Assembly (NCBI GenBank): GCA_025024175.1
Contig: QCXZ01000064.1
Location: 7,192,001 to 7,256,000, forward strand
From: Rhyzopertha dominica
Taxonomy: Eukaryota > Arthropoda > Insecta > Coleoptera > Bostrichidae
Reading direction: 5' to 3'
Length of the DNA: 64,000 bases
Shown: in pieces, positions 34,151-45,600 of the stretch
Layout: each line of letters starts with the position of its first letter
Position numbering within the stretch: the stretch's first letter is position 1
Notes under the pieces: model-generated
Told to the model about the DNA's origin: nothing
The model's input: the letters and a program-made list of their open reading frames with translations, nothing else
The model's database searches: none
Position numbers and translations under genes: made by a program

Positions 34151-35996
34151 AATATGGCTGTTGTTTAATACTGGGCTTTTTCTAATTATTGCTCCAGTAC
34201 TGCATTAAACATGGTTATTGATAGGGGGTCCCCCTCTCTAAGGTATTTGTTTGCTGTGAAAGGTGCTGAAACACATGGGGTCTTATATTCGTGACATGTT
34301 GCTTGTATTTTCTTGAGCACAAAAATTTTGTAGTCTTACTACTGAACAGTCCATTATAGATACTTCAGTTTGGAGAAAACCATCCATTTAGAACACTCAT
34401 TACTCAAAATCTAGAATGTTTTCTTGGACTTTGATAATTAATTCTTTTCATATGAATGAAAGTTCCAGCATGAAATGTTTGGTTAAAAAAAGTGGCATGT
34501 TCCCTTTTCCTGTTTAAGCTAATATCAATGGACTATAATCAAACAAAACTGCTGTAAGTATGAACACACTAATTAACAAAAATTACATTTCTCCAGTGTA
34601 TTCAAATAGTCTTCTCCGACAGCTTGAAATATAACCCTCTGCATTTTTTGTTTTAATTAATTGTATAAGTAAGTATGCTTAGGATAGCTTTAAGTGGTTT
34701 ATTATATGTTAGTAAGTATCAAGGAACCCGATTGGCAAAAATTAGTTAAGGAGAGTGCATAATGCTCAAAAATTTTGACGTAACTCAAATTTCTTAAAAT
34801 AAATGAAATGTTTAAGACTTACGTACGACTGAATCAGCTTAATCTTTATGAGCTTATACATATTATATCAGGTAAAAAAAAATGATTTTGATGATTATCA
34901 TTGTACATAGTAATTGTTTCGTCATTTAATGTGCTTATCAAGTGCAAATGTGATTGCCGTAGTTAATGCTTATATGAATTCATATATGCATTGCAAACAG
35001 TAGAGACAAATAATACTAGGTGCTTTAGCATTAGTTTATCGCTACTAGTGATAGAAAATGTATTTGAAGTGTATATTTAAAAGTATCATATCAGTGTCGT
35101 AGCTTGTTTTTGACTGATTTCTCTCAGAAAAGGTTCACATCTGACTGCCATTTTCTTGATAGTATTAAAATGTAACTTATATTGTAATAAAAGTTATATT
35201 TAATAAAACTTGTAGGTGTATAATTTTCACACCCTTGCATATTATTGGATTCAACACTTGTAGCTTGCACCAACCAAAGCAGAAAATAGGACGTTTGAGG
35301 GAGAAGGTAGGTCAATCAATATTGGAGCATCAGTTGAGGTAACCAAAACAGGCCAAGGGTGGGGGAAATTGCCCTGCAAGCCCAGAAACCTACTGACCTA
35401 TATTCAACTGGGTCACGATCTAGATAATAAGTTGCTGATACATAAATGTCTAGGCAAATGGACACCTCAAAACCATAATAAAATAGTCATGTAATTATCA
35501 ATTGCTGAGAAGGTTTCATCTCATGAACATTATTAAAGTTACAGTGGTTTAAAATTGTAAAACTTGTCCTTTTTAGAGGGTAGTCCATATATTTTATATA
35601 TCAATAAGATGCATTAATGCAGAAAAAATCTTTATATGCTATAGTATACTTAGGAATTCAAACTTGCTAAAAACTAACAAAGTGTATAAAGTAAATCTGC
35701 AATGCTTCGAAAAAAATTACAGGTTTGGCAAAAAAAACGTTGAGAATCAGAAGGAAAAAATGGTGGACATTTAATGTAAAACATACAATCTCAAAAAAAA
35801 TTGAGGTTCAGTAAAAAAATAATGTTCATAGAAACAATTGGTCTTCAGCTGAAAATATGGACAGCTTTTTGCTATTGTATTATTATACATGGAAACGTTC
35901 ATTAAATAATTAAAATTGTTAATCTTGCATTTTGACATTTCATTCCTGAATCTTGAAGGTAAAAGTAGATTGGTTGAAATAATTCATTTTAAAGCA

Positions 35997-36490
35997 AGTA
36001 AAGTGTTATCTAAACATCTATAGTTGGAAATACAAGGAAAAAAAAATTGAACGGGGGTTGACATAAAAATAAAAGTAACCAACAAAAGTTGTAGATAATG
36101 AAAAAGTCAACAACTTCTGACTGGTTACTTCTTAACATAACCTTAAAAGTTCTGAGAAAAATTAAGAATTGACTTTTTTTGTTTTCTCATTTTGAAATAA
36201 CCATATTTTTTTTGGATTTAAAAAAACCAAGGTGTTGCCAAGCCAAAACAATTTTTTCAGACTATAATTCTACAAAAAAAATCTTGTTTTGCCAGTGCAT
36301 TTTTTTTTCTTTTAACATATACTTTTTGATAAAATAAAGAAACCTATAGTTACGATTTAAGAACGTACTCAAAAATGCAAAAGAAACAAAAAAATGACTA
36401 TTGTAACCATGAATTTTCAATGTCAGTTGGTAAAATTATTAAAAGAATAAAAAGTGATTGCAGCATTCAATTCTACGGAAAAAGAAATAC
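35997..36490 (+). repeat. Solo copy of the fold-back arm found at 20252-20880
   Basis: Both copies start AAGTGTTATC.AAACAT.TATAG and share AAATGCAAA.GAAACAAAAAA, TGACT.TTGTAAC.ATGAATTTT and the TTTTTGATAAAATAA...AAACCT-like segment in order. It is a diverged, single-arm copy. Confidence 0.55.
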
Positions 36491-36955
36491 TAAATAAAAA
36501 ATGTTTTTCATTGTTGAAGCACAAACTTTATGTAAATGTAGTGGAAAATTTATAAATCGCACTGCAATGAAAATTATAGAGTGCAATACATTATTTCCAA
36601 CAATTTTAATGATTTACTTTAAACTATATTGACTGATTAAAGCTTTTAACCAAAAAGTACTATATATGTAATTCTGATTTGTTATATAAATACTAAAATC
36701 TATGAGATGTTATCCACTTGTATTCATTATCAAGAACACAGTTACTCTTGACATTTCTACAAAAATTGACATTCAAAATGTGGGTGAAACTATGGATGTC
36801 AACATAAAAAACTTCCGTTCTCTCCATTTTGAAAAGGAATCCACAGCAGAAGTAAAATCAATTCAAAAATTGCTTAAGAACATGCCAATTTCAGCAATTC
36901 TCTGTCTATAAAAAAGAAACTAAGATTAACAAAGCAATATATACCATTTAAAAAG

Positions 36956-36961
36956 TTTATT
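36956..36961 (-). terminator. NTHL1 polyadenylation signal
   Basis: AATAAA on the minus strand, about 50 bp downstream of the NTHL1 stop codon. Confidence 0.65.
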
Positions 36962-37011
36962 ATAAAAGTAAAAAAGAATAAACATATCTACAATAATCAT
37001 TAAGATGTCAT

Positions 37012-39090
37012 TTAGGCTTTTTTTATCATTTTACACCCTTGAGCTAGATGCTTAATTCCAAATGGGCAAATATTATAATTCAGGCAAGTTGCACACTGTG
37101 GTCTGGTTGGTTGGCAAACCTGCTGCCCAAAACCTACCAGTAAACAATTCACTTCACTCCACAATTCTTTAGGAAGCCACTTCTCCAATGCCACTCTTGT
37201 CTCTTCAGGGGTTTTACTTTTAACCCAACCTAAACGATTACAAATTCTGTGCACATGAGTATCTACACCTAAAAAAAATACATTTTATGTTTGTTTTTTT
37301 AATGTTTGGAATATTATATCAGGAGTATAATTAAAAGTCATCAAGTCGCTTACAATTTGTCGACAGATGAAAACAGCGTTAAAAAAGGATGATTTATTAC
37401 CTCGTTGGATTTCTTGCTTACTACTATTTTCTGTCGATGTCAACATTTTTTTGCAGACAGAAGGTTTCGAAATTCAGTTGTTAAACATTGTGAGCTTACA
37501 AACAATTGATTCATTGTCCATTGTTCAAAGTAGATGTTCACAAAAAATTCTTGCTGCCATGCATCAAATCTAGTCCTAGTCTGGTGATCTTCTCAACTTC
37601 AAAAGAGGCTTTCTCCTCAAAGCTGGAGTAAGTATTTGCTCAGTTTGATCATTTTTATACGACAGGAAAGGCCTCGGGAAAGGCTATTATGACTATACTC
37701 AAAGTGTTTTTGAAAAAATAGCATAAGTGACTTGATGACCTTTTTAAATAAATACCCATTGTTTACCTATGCCTGTAACTTCATCCCAAGCTGTCTGCAT
37801 GCAAAGATGAGACATTTTTGGTCCAACACCTGGCAATTTACATAATTTTTCAACGGTATTTGGTATATCACAGTTGTATTCTTTTTTGAGAATCTCAGTT
37901 GTCTTCTTTATGTACTTGACTTTAGTCTGGAACAAATAAATTTTGACAGTACCATAATGCATAAAGAAAAGCATATAAAAAATCACATTAAGTGTCAAAT
38001 ATATATATCCTCCAGAAATGATTAATAAAACAGAAAAGCAATAAATTCTGAATTTAATGGTGGAAGAATAAAATACATTATTAGACCACGCTAAATATCC
38101 CTACTATATTTCCTCTTACTCATTTAGCACACAAAAGAGAGAATATGATAGATACTAGTTAAAGCAGTGCTAAATTAGATGGGTCAAAAGGATTCTCAAA
38201 CAAAAGTATAAGTCATATTAAAATACCGTACAAAACAATTTTATTTGTTAATTTGCAAAAAAATTATAGAGTACTTATCTGTACTGGACCAATGCCCGTC
38301 TAGTGCATTTTTGCGATGTAATGTAATATCCTGTACACCACAAAATCACATACCTTCCAAAATCCAACAGGGTATATTAATTCACCCAATTTTTCATCTG
38401 TAGTTTCAAGTATATTGTTCACATTACATCCATGCTCCTTTAATTTTGTCATAGCGTTATGTGTAACCTGATCTTTAGTTTGACTGCTTAGCATTAAAGA
38501 GATGAGCGCCTGATACCTTCTGACCTGCAAAACACAAGTTAATTTTTCTTTTTTATCAACTGATATATATTTGTAAGCACTTTTGGTTCTGCTGCTTCAT
38601 CAGGACATTTATGTGAGCCCATATAATCTACAGGGGCGTCTTTATTCTTACGCATTTCTCTCAGGTTATTCAAGACTATTTCCCAATTCAGAGGTTTGCC
38701 ATCATCATTTTCTGTCTTAATATTCGATGACAGGAAACAGGTACCAGTTAGATCTCTTTTAATTTTGGATAAAGCCATGGTATCTGCTTTAAACACATCA
38801 CTGTTGTCATCTTTGGATGTAAATGCAGAATCTATGTTTATATCTTCCTTTTTAATTTTCGACGGTGATATCTCAACTTCGAGTTTAATGTGTTCTCGTT
38901 TTTTTGGAGAAACAGCTGCAAGTTTGCGTCGATCTTTTGTCTCGAATTTGAATTGTGACAGATCAATTTTTGGTGTTCCCTTCTCTTCTTTAATTTGATT
39001 TGCCAAATTAGCCAACGACGCGTTATCATCATCGCGTTTTGCATCTGGTTTTATGTTTGTAGAGGACTTGTTTCTGGTAATTCGCGGCAT
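37012..39090 (-). CDS. NTHL1: Endonuclease III homologue, NTHL1 (DNA glycosylase/AP lyase)
   Basis: Four exons on the minus strand: 39090-38581, 38524-38354, 37926-37767, 37268-37012, giving about 365 residues. It removes oxidised pyrimidines in base excision repair in nucleus and mitochondria. The first about 125 residues are a lysine-rich, low-complexity extension. The glycosylase begins around [20 protein letters not shown] and continues [20 protein letters not shown]. The helix-hairpin-helix LPGVGPKM holds the nucleophile Lys264; VDTHVHR holds the catalytic Asp283. The iron-sulphur cluster motif is intact: C-x6-C-x2-C-x5-C in [17 protein letters not shown]. The ATG at 39088-39090 is chosen because the frame upstream holds ambiguous bases and no better start. 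Intron 1 is only 56 bp; intron 3 carries a MITE. Confidence 0.96.
37333..37744. repeat. MITE of about 410 bp in NTHL1 intron 3
   Basis: The ends AAAAGTCATCAAGTCGCTTA and the complement of TAAGTGACTTGATGACCTTT are inverted copies with two or three differences. The interior holds only AT-rich sequence and a 68-codon frame with no family. It lies wholly between splice sites and should not affect the protein. Confidence 0.75.
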
Positions 39091-39673
39091 TTCTATCCAC
39101 AANCATCGATTACGAAACAAAACANAACACATGTGTCATTGCAGTTGAACTACGGTCAGTAGTTCAAATGTCCGAAAAGCGAGTTTCAAGATTAAGCAGC
39201 CAGTCAAATAATAATAAATAATTTATATATATTTGGAATTTAAAAGATATATGTTTTTAGCAATATACAAACTGTTTTTTTTTTAGTTGAAATGAACTTT
39301 TAAGCGTCAAGTGATACCCACCTAAATTAAATTTCTTTGTCGCACATTTTTTAAATATAAAGCCGCTCTTGGTTGTTGACCTTGACGTGGGAGGTCTGTG
39401 CCCATCACTGTTTTCCGTACTCTTTCTTTTTCTATCGTGGAATAGCTGCAACACGTGGGTGGTCCGTTTCTCTTCGTTCATCACATTAGCAGTTGTATTG
39501 TTTATCTTTTTCTGACCGCTCACTGTGTGCACTTATTTATTTTCTAGGCATGTGCGAATGTTTTGTGATTGTGTTTACTATCAACTGTTATCAATTCAAA
39601 ACTTACGGTGGCTTTTAAACGAGAAATGGCATATTTCATATTGTTATTTAAATAACCGATAAACGTGCCAATT
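39091..39673. promoter_or_regulatory. Divergent promoter region shared by NTHL1 and smoothened
   Basis: The start codons of NTHL1 (minus) and smoothened (plus) are 583 bp apart, head to head, so both promoters must lie here unless upstream non-coding exons exist. Two n bases (39103, 39125) lie just upstream of the NTHL1 ATG. A minus-strand open frame at 39322-39532 takes up part of the gap. Confidence 0.55.
39322..39532 (-). CDS. Possible coding exon of unknown gene or alternative 5' exon
   Basis: Minus-strand frame starting MHTVSGQKKINNTTANVMNE, including KRTTHVLQLFHDRKRK and SGFIFKKCATKKFNLG, ends at a plausible donor (TTTAG then GTGGGTATC, GT at 39321-39320, phase 1). Composition is balanced and not repetitive, which favours real coding. 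I do not recognise the family. It could be the first exon of a separate gene whose later exons skip NTHL1, an alternative 5' exon of NTHL1, or chance. Confidence 0.3.
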
Positions 39674-42600
39674 ATGATCTTTTTTAACATAATTATCGTG
39701 TTCGGCTATGGATATTCCACGGTGTGCGGTCGTATCCTTAACAATGGTACTGATTTCAGTGAAGAAAACCATTTGGAAAATACCAATACCTCTTCTGATT
39801 TATTCAACACCACCAAACGTGTTACCATTACAAGCGACGATACGTTGGCACAAAACAGGAAACTTGCAGATTTTAATAAAGGATACTTCGACAAATTATA
39901 CATGAATCTGCCTTATTGCCCAAAACCTGCAAAGTGCCAAGTGTTAAATTCAACCACTTGCATGGGAGTAAAATTACCGTATACCTCATCAACTTTAGAC
40001 TTAACTGGATTAGCTTCCGAAGAGCAAGTGCACGAAAAATTGCAGCTGTACCAGTACCTGCGATATGTACCAAAATGCTGGGCTGTTATTCAGCCATTTT
40101 TATGCTCTCTTTACATGCCAAAGTGCGAGAATGGTTCGGTGTTTTTACCATCAAGGGAGATGTGTAATTTGACTATGAAGCCATGTAAAATATTTTACAA
40201 CACTTCCATTTTCCCTAGTTTTATGAGATGTGAAGACCAGAATCTTTTTCCTTCACCGTGTAAAAATGACATCCAAGAACTGAAATTTAATATGACCGGG
40301 TTTTGTATGGATCCGTTGGTGAAAACGGATCAACCACGATGGTTTTTCCCTGGTAAGTTTATTTAATATACTATACTGAGTTATAATCATAAAATAGTTT
40401 TTGAAACAAGATCTTCTTCTAAAACAATACATAATTTTTTGTTGTTATCATAAATAGGGGAAAGGAAAGGAAAAGAATTTTTTTGAATAAAAACGTACCA
40501 GAGAAATTCATTAAAAACATGTTGCAGTTCCCAAGTTTCCCGCTACAAGGTATATTTGATATCATGTTAGAAATAAACACAAGAAAATCCATAATTTGCC
40601 GATAAAATGTATCTGGAAAATAGAATAATAATTGATAGAATGTCTGTCTAATTAGATAACTAAAAGTTTTAAAACATTTTTTTTTCTGGTTGCCATAGTA
40701 ACGACACTACAAAGCAAAATAGCTTTATGCTGTATATTCTAACGCCCCAACCAAATTCAAGGAACTAAGACTCATTTTACATGGATTTTCCACCAGATTA
40801 GGATTTACTGCAAATTGTTCCAAACATGATTTATTTAAACATAGTAAAAGGCACCATTTGAAAACAGTGTTATACTTTCCTCAGTTTCTCAGAAAATTTA
40901 AATAGGATGGTATAATTTGTTTCACTTCATTTTGTAGGCTATTATTATATGTAAGAAAGTGCTGAAAACCCAAAGTGGTTTTGAAGTTTTTGATAAAGCA
41001 GTACTACAAGACACAAAATTAAAAAAGGAATTTTCTCCTTGACTTCTGAAGAAAACAAAACAGGATGACATATTTTTTTCACTTTGTTTTGTAGGCTATT
41101 AGTTACGAAAAATTGTGGTAAAAACGTAAAGTTGATAGCTTTCCTTGTTTTGAAGTTAATGTCAAAATAGTATATATACACATAAACAAACAATTTATCC
41201 TATAATGACATTCCAATGACTAGTATAATTATTAATTTCTTAAGAATTCACCATATATTTTTTTGAAAGTTCAAATGTATTTTAGTGGTTAAAATTAGAT
41301 GTTCTATGTTTACAGTGTTACCGTGTTAGTTTAAAATAAAGTAGGCCATGCTTTGTGATAATCGAGGCAAATGTTAATGTGTCAACGGTATTCATTGTAC
41401 TTTGGTAGTTGCTGATTGCAAAAAATTAATCATTTATTTTAAAAAATTAAGAATTGTATGAGTCATTTGAAAATGCAAATTAAACCACTACTATTGAATA
41501 AATTGGGAAATAAATTGATTGCTTGCTTATGTGTGGTGTGCATACTTTCACTAAAAACTTCAAACTGAGAAAAGCTATTAACCTTAAGTTTTCACCACAG
41601 TTTTTGCTAAATAATGATCCACAAAATTAAAAATTGTGTATTTAATATTCTCAAAGAAAAAGTCCTGCACAAAATTTAAATGGTTTCAAAAGAATTTAAA
41701 AAAAAATATGAAAACTGTAGCTGCAAAGTCAGGAAAATAAGTAATGGGCAGTGCTTGGAACAGGCATTGTTGCTGCGGGAAGTAGTAAAAATTAACGTAA
41801 TACTTATTACATCTTTCAAGTTATAATAGCTGTTTCTTCTCTTATTGTTTGTGTAAATAAAATATTCCTTTTTAAATGTATGTCTATTAACCAGACATCC
41901 CTTAAGATTAATATTGATCTCCTTGAAACCAGAGCTGAAAACTCCATCTAAAATGAGTTCTGGTTTTACTTTGTAGTATCGTTACCATGGCAACTAGAGA
42001 TAGTCGGTTTCTGTTCTCTTTGTTAAAGTTGATATTAGCTAAAATCAACACAGTGACCATGGCAACACCTAAAATTGAGGTATGTGATTGGCATCCTTAA
42101 ATTGATTGTAGAGACTAAAAATTTGAAAAAATATGGTGTTTAATTTAAAATAAGGAAGTTACCGGCAGCTTCTGCTATAACCGAAAGTTGTGGCAGTTTA
42201 AAAAAATACTAATTCGAATGGTACTGTTTGAAAAAATTAGTGCACCAACTTCAGATTTTTCCAGATACCTCTAACTGTATGTTGAATGTTTGTACATAAT
42301 ACATATTATGAATTAATGCTAATATCTTTTTAGATGTAGAAGGCTGTGGTTTACGGTGCAAGGATGCCCTGTACACAGAAAAAGAACACCAACAAATCCA
42401 CAAGTTGGTGGCCTACTGCGTCCTGTTTTGCATCTTCATGAACTTATTTACTATCATCACCTTCATTATAGACTGGAAGACTGCAAATAAATATCCCGCG
42501 TTGGCGATATTCTACATCAACATCTGTTTTTTCATTTCCTACAGCGGATGGCTAGTTCAGTTTCTCGGTTCGGAGACTCGTGAAGACATTGTGTGTAAAA

Positions 42601-45600
42601 AAGATGGGACCTTGAGAAAATCAGAGCCTAGTGCCAGCGAGAACCTGTCGTGTGTGATAGTTTTTGTAATGGTGTATTATTTTTTGATTGCCGGTCTGGT
42701 ATGGTTTGTGATATTTAGTTATGCGTGGCATAGGAGTTCTTTACAAGCTTTGGGTAAAAAAATTGCTGGAGCTAGTGAAGACGTTTTAACTTGTATATTG
42801 TATATTAACAGGTAAGATCCAAGATAGGGTCGACAAAAAAAGGGCGTATTTCCATTTGGTTGCATGGAGTCTACCTCTAATTTTAACAATAACTACCATG
42901 GCGCTATGTGAAATTGATGGCGATTATGTAACAGGCATATGTTTTGTAGGTTTAGTGAGTGCTGCAGCTAGGACGGGGCTTCTTTTAGCCCCGCTAGCTG
43001 CTGCTATGATTGTTTCTGGTTATATCACGGTCAGAGGTACAATTCTGGTACAGTTAGTGACCAAAGTGTAAATACATTTTTGTTTTAGGTCTTATCCTGC
43101 TGATACGGGTAAAAATTGAAAGCAGAGAGATCATTTCTGCTCATTCTAGCAGCAAAATTCGATCGAATATTGTTCGGATGGGTGTGTTTGCACTTTTCAT
43201 GCTTGTGTTTTGTATAATTACCTTTGTTTACCATGGTTACACTACAACTAACTCGGAAATTTGGGAGGAGAGCCTCAGAGGATATATTTTGTATGTAACG
43301 TTACTTAGAGTTGACAAGTTTTAAAAATTCTTGTTACGTATTTAACCCTTCGCTGCAGGAATTTATGAGCATTTTTGTATGCCCCGTGTGACTCTATTTA
43401 TGGGACATTTAATTTGCTCACAATTACTAAAAGTTTTAACCTTTTACTTGATGCTAACAGTTACCACCTTTTTTCTTTTATTACATGAAGTCTTGTATAC
43501 TTGCTCATTCCACATAGTTTCGTGTTTGTACAAATCATTTCTATAGTGTCAGGCTTTTAAACAACAAAAACATAGATCAGCCTTAGGTATGATTTCCCGT
43601 CTTCCATCAAAATATCTTTGTCTAGAGAATTCTTACATTTGTAAGACCCGATAAAAGGGTTCATAACAAAAACAACCTTTGTCATTATTTATGATTTTCC
43701 GCAAACAAGAAAAAACTTTTTTTTTACTCCAAATTGCTATATTTATTCAGTTACCAGTTTTGAGGTTCAGTGTTACCTCATCATCGGACCAGGCTACATA
43801 TGGTGCAAAAAAATGTTAAATTTGCTGCAGCAAAGGTTAAAAAAAAACAGAATATGTAAGATAATATTTTCTCGGAAAGATCGCTGTCTCTTGAAAACAC
43901 TGACAAAAAATTATAAGTCTGTTTCGATTACACCTGTAATCTTTGTCAAAGACGAAGAACATCAAAATTTACCAGACACAAGTTCAAACAAAATTTTGAA
44001 AGTAAATAAACAAATCACCAAGGAAGCGAGACGTCATAGAAACAACGTGCCAACCTAATAGAAAAGAAACTAACGAAAAAAGGGAACTACCTAGTACTAG
44101 ATATACATGGACTACTTCATAAAAGATGACTACAAAATAGCCTTCCAAATGTCACCTAACTCATAATTTCCACAATCCCTATTAAAATTATTTCTACAAA
44201 TTTCTATAGCTTCTTTTATTAGACGTTTGTGATAGTATTTTTCTCTATGTAAAATTTTTGTTTTATCAAATTAATCATGTGTTTAGTTAAATATGAGTGT
44301 TCAGCTACGGAAGATTTATCTATCTGTTGCAGCCTAGTAGCACTTACGTGTTCTTTCAAACACGTACCTACTTTTCTTTTAGTTTGACTTATGTAACACT
44401 TGCCGCAAGAACAAGTAATTTTGTAAACCCCTTCACTCTCTAAATGTACTTTGTCTTTAGTAGAATTTAAAATTTTATCTAAATTATTATAAGTACTATC
44501 AACAACTAAAATATCGTGTTTTCTAAGCATCCTCCTTTAATTTTTCCGAAAGGCCTTGCACATAAGGCAAACTCAATTACAATTTACTTTGTCCTGGCTG
44601 AGAATTTACTTGATTTGGATGAACAATTTTATTAAAAACTGACCAAATATTCTTATTGCTATAGCCATTTCTCACTAGAGCTAATTTAAGGTGATATATT
44701 TCTTTTTGTAAAGAACTCTCGTCTGATATCCTTTGTGCTCTAACAAATAACGTTCTTATAAGACTATTCTTTTGAGAGGGAGGGTGGTGAGATGTGGCAT
44801 GTAAATCGGTCTGTGTGTGTGTTGGTTTTCTGTAAACTTTGTGTCCTAAATGCCCAGTGTTTGTTCTGTAAATTTGGACATCCAAGAAAGGTAAACTACC
44901 ATTGCTTTCTAATTCCATAGTAAATTTTATGTCGGAATTTTGACTGTTCAAATGATTTAGAAACCTACCCAACTCTTCTATACCGTGGGGCCAAATAACA
45001 AAAGTGTCATCTATGTACCTATACCAGCATTTTGGCTTAAACTGAAAACTGTTTATCGCTACCTGTGCAAAATTTTCCATAAACAAATTGGCTACTACAG
45101 GACTTAGAGGTGAACCCGTTGCACAACCTGATTTTTGTTCATAAAAATTATCATTCTTCAAAGATTACAGGTGTAATCGAAACGTCAGACTTATAATTTT
45201 TTGTCAGTGTTTTCAAGAGACGCTGAAAGCATTCACCCTCGTACCAGAATATGTAGTTGGTTGTACTTATTTTCATTTACACACGTACATTTCCAGGTGT
45301 AAACTGACTTCATTTAGTTCCGACTATTCACATTGCCGACAGGAATCAAGACCAAGTGTTGCAATGCTCCAGCTCCAACTATTGGCCATTTTTGGTGCTG
45401 GTGTAGCTATGGCTTCTTGGGTTTGGTGTACAGCGACCATACATCTGTGGACCAGATACATTAGAAGGTAGTAACTGTAGTTTAAAGTGATGCGTATTTC
45501 CTTCTCCACATCCCCCAGTAGGCATTTATTAACATTAATGGTAAGAACTAACTGTTTTTCAAACCTCACTATTTATTTATTAACTATCTTCATCAACAAT

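Larger units (their letters stand above)
32460..36955. other. Long intergenic stretch between CAD and NTHL1, repeats only
   Basis: No protein or RNA gene recognised in 4.5 kb. An AATAAA near 32933-32938 could end the CAD transcript. Two dispersed repeats lie here: 33960-34150, which matches 54030-54190, and 35997-36490, which matches the fold-back arm at 20252-20880. Confidence 0.45.
43740..45225 (-). mobile_element. Penelope-like element, 5'-inverted, in smoothened intron 4
   Basis: Minus-strand reverse transcriptase and GIY-YIG endonuclease remnants are flanked by inverted copies of a segment of about 60 bp (43884-43945 and 45159-45224), each containing GATTACAGGTGTAATCGAAAC in one orientation. 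The upstream copy is in the opposite orientation to the coding region, as seen in 5'-inverted insertions or in the inverted repeats of Penelope-like elements. The plus-strand frame at 43813-44058 begins in the 3'-side repeat and is probably not a real gene. Confidence 0.85.

Noticed and set aside
43813..44058. 81-codon plus-strand frame as a gene
   Set aside because: It lies within the repeat and flank of the Penelope-like element, antisense to the real reverse transcriptase.
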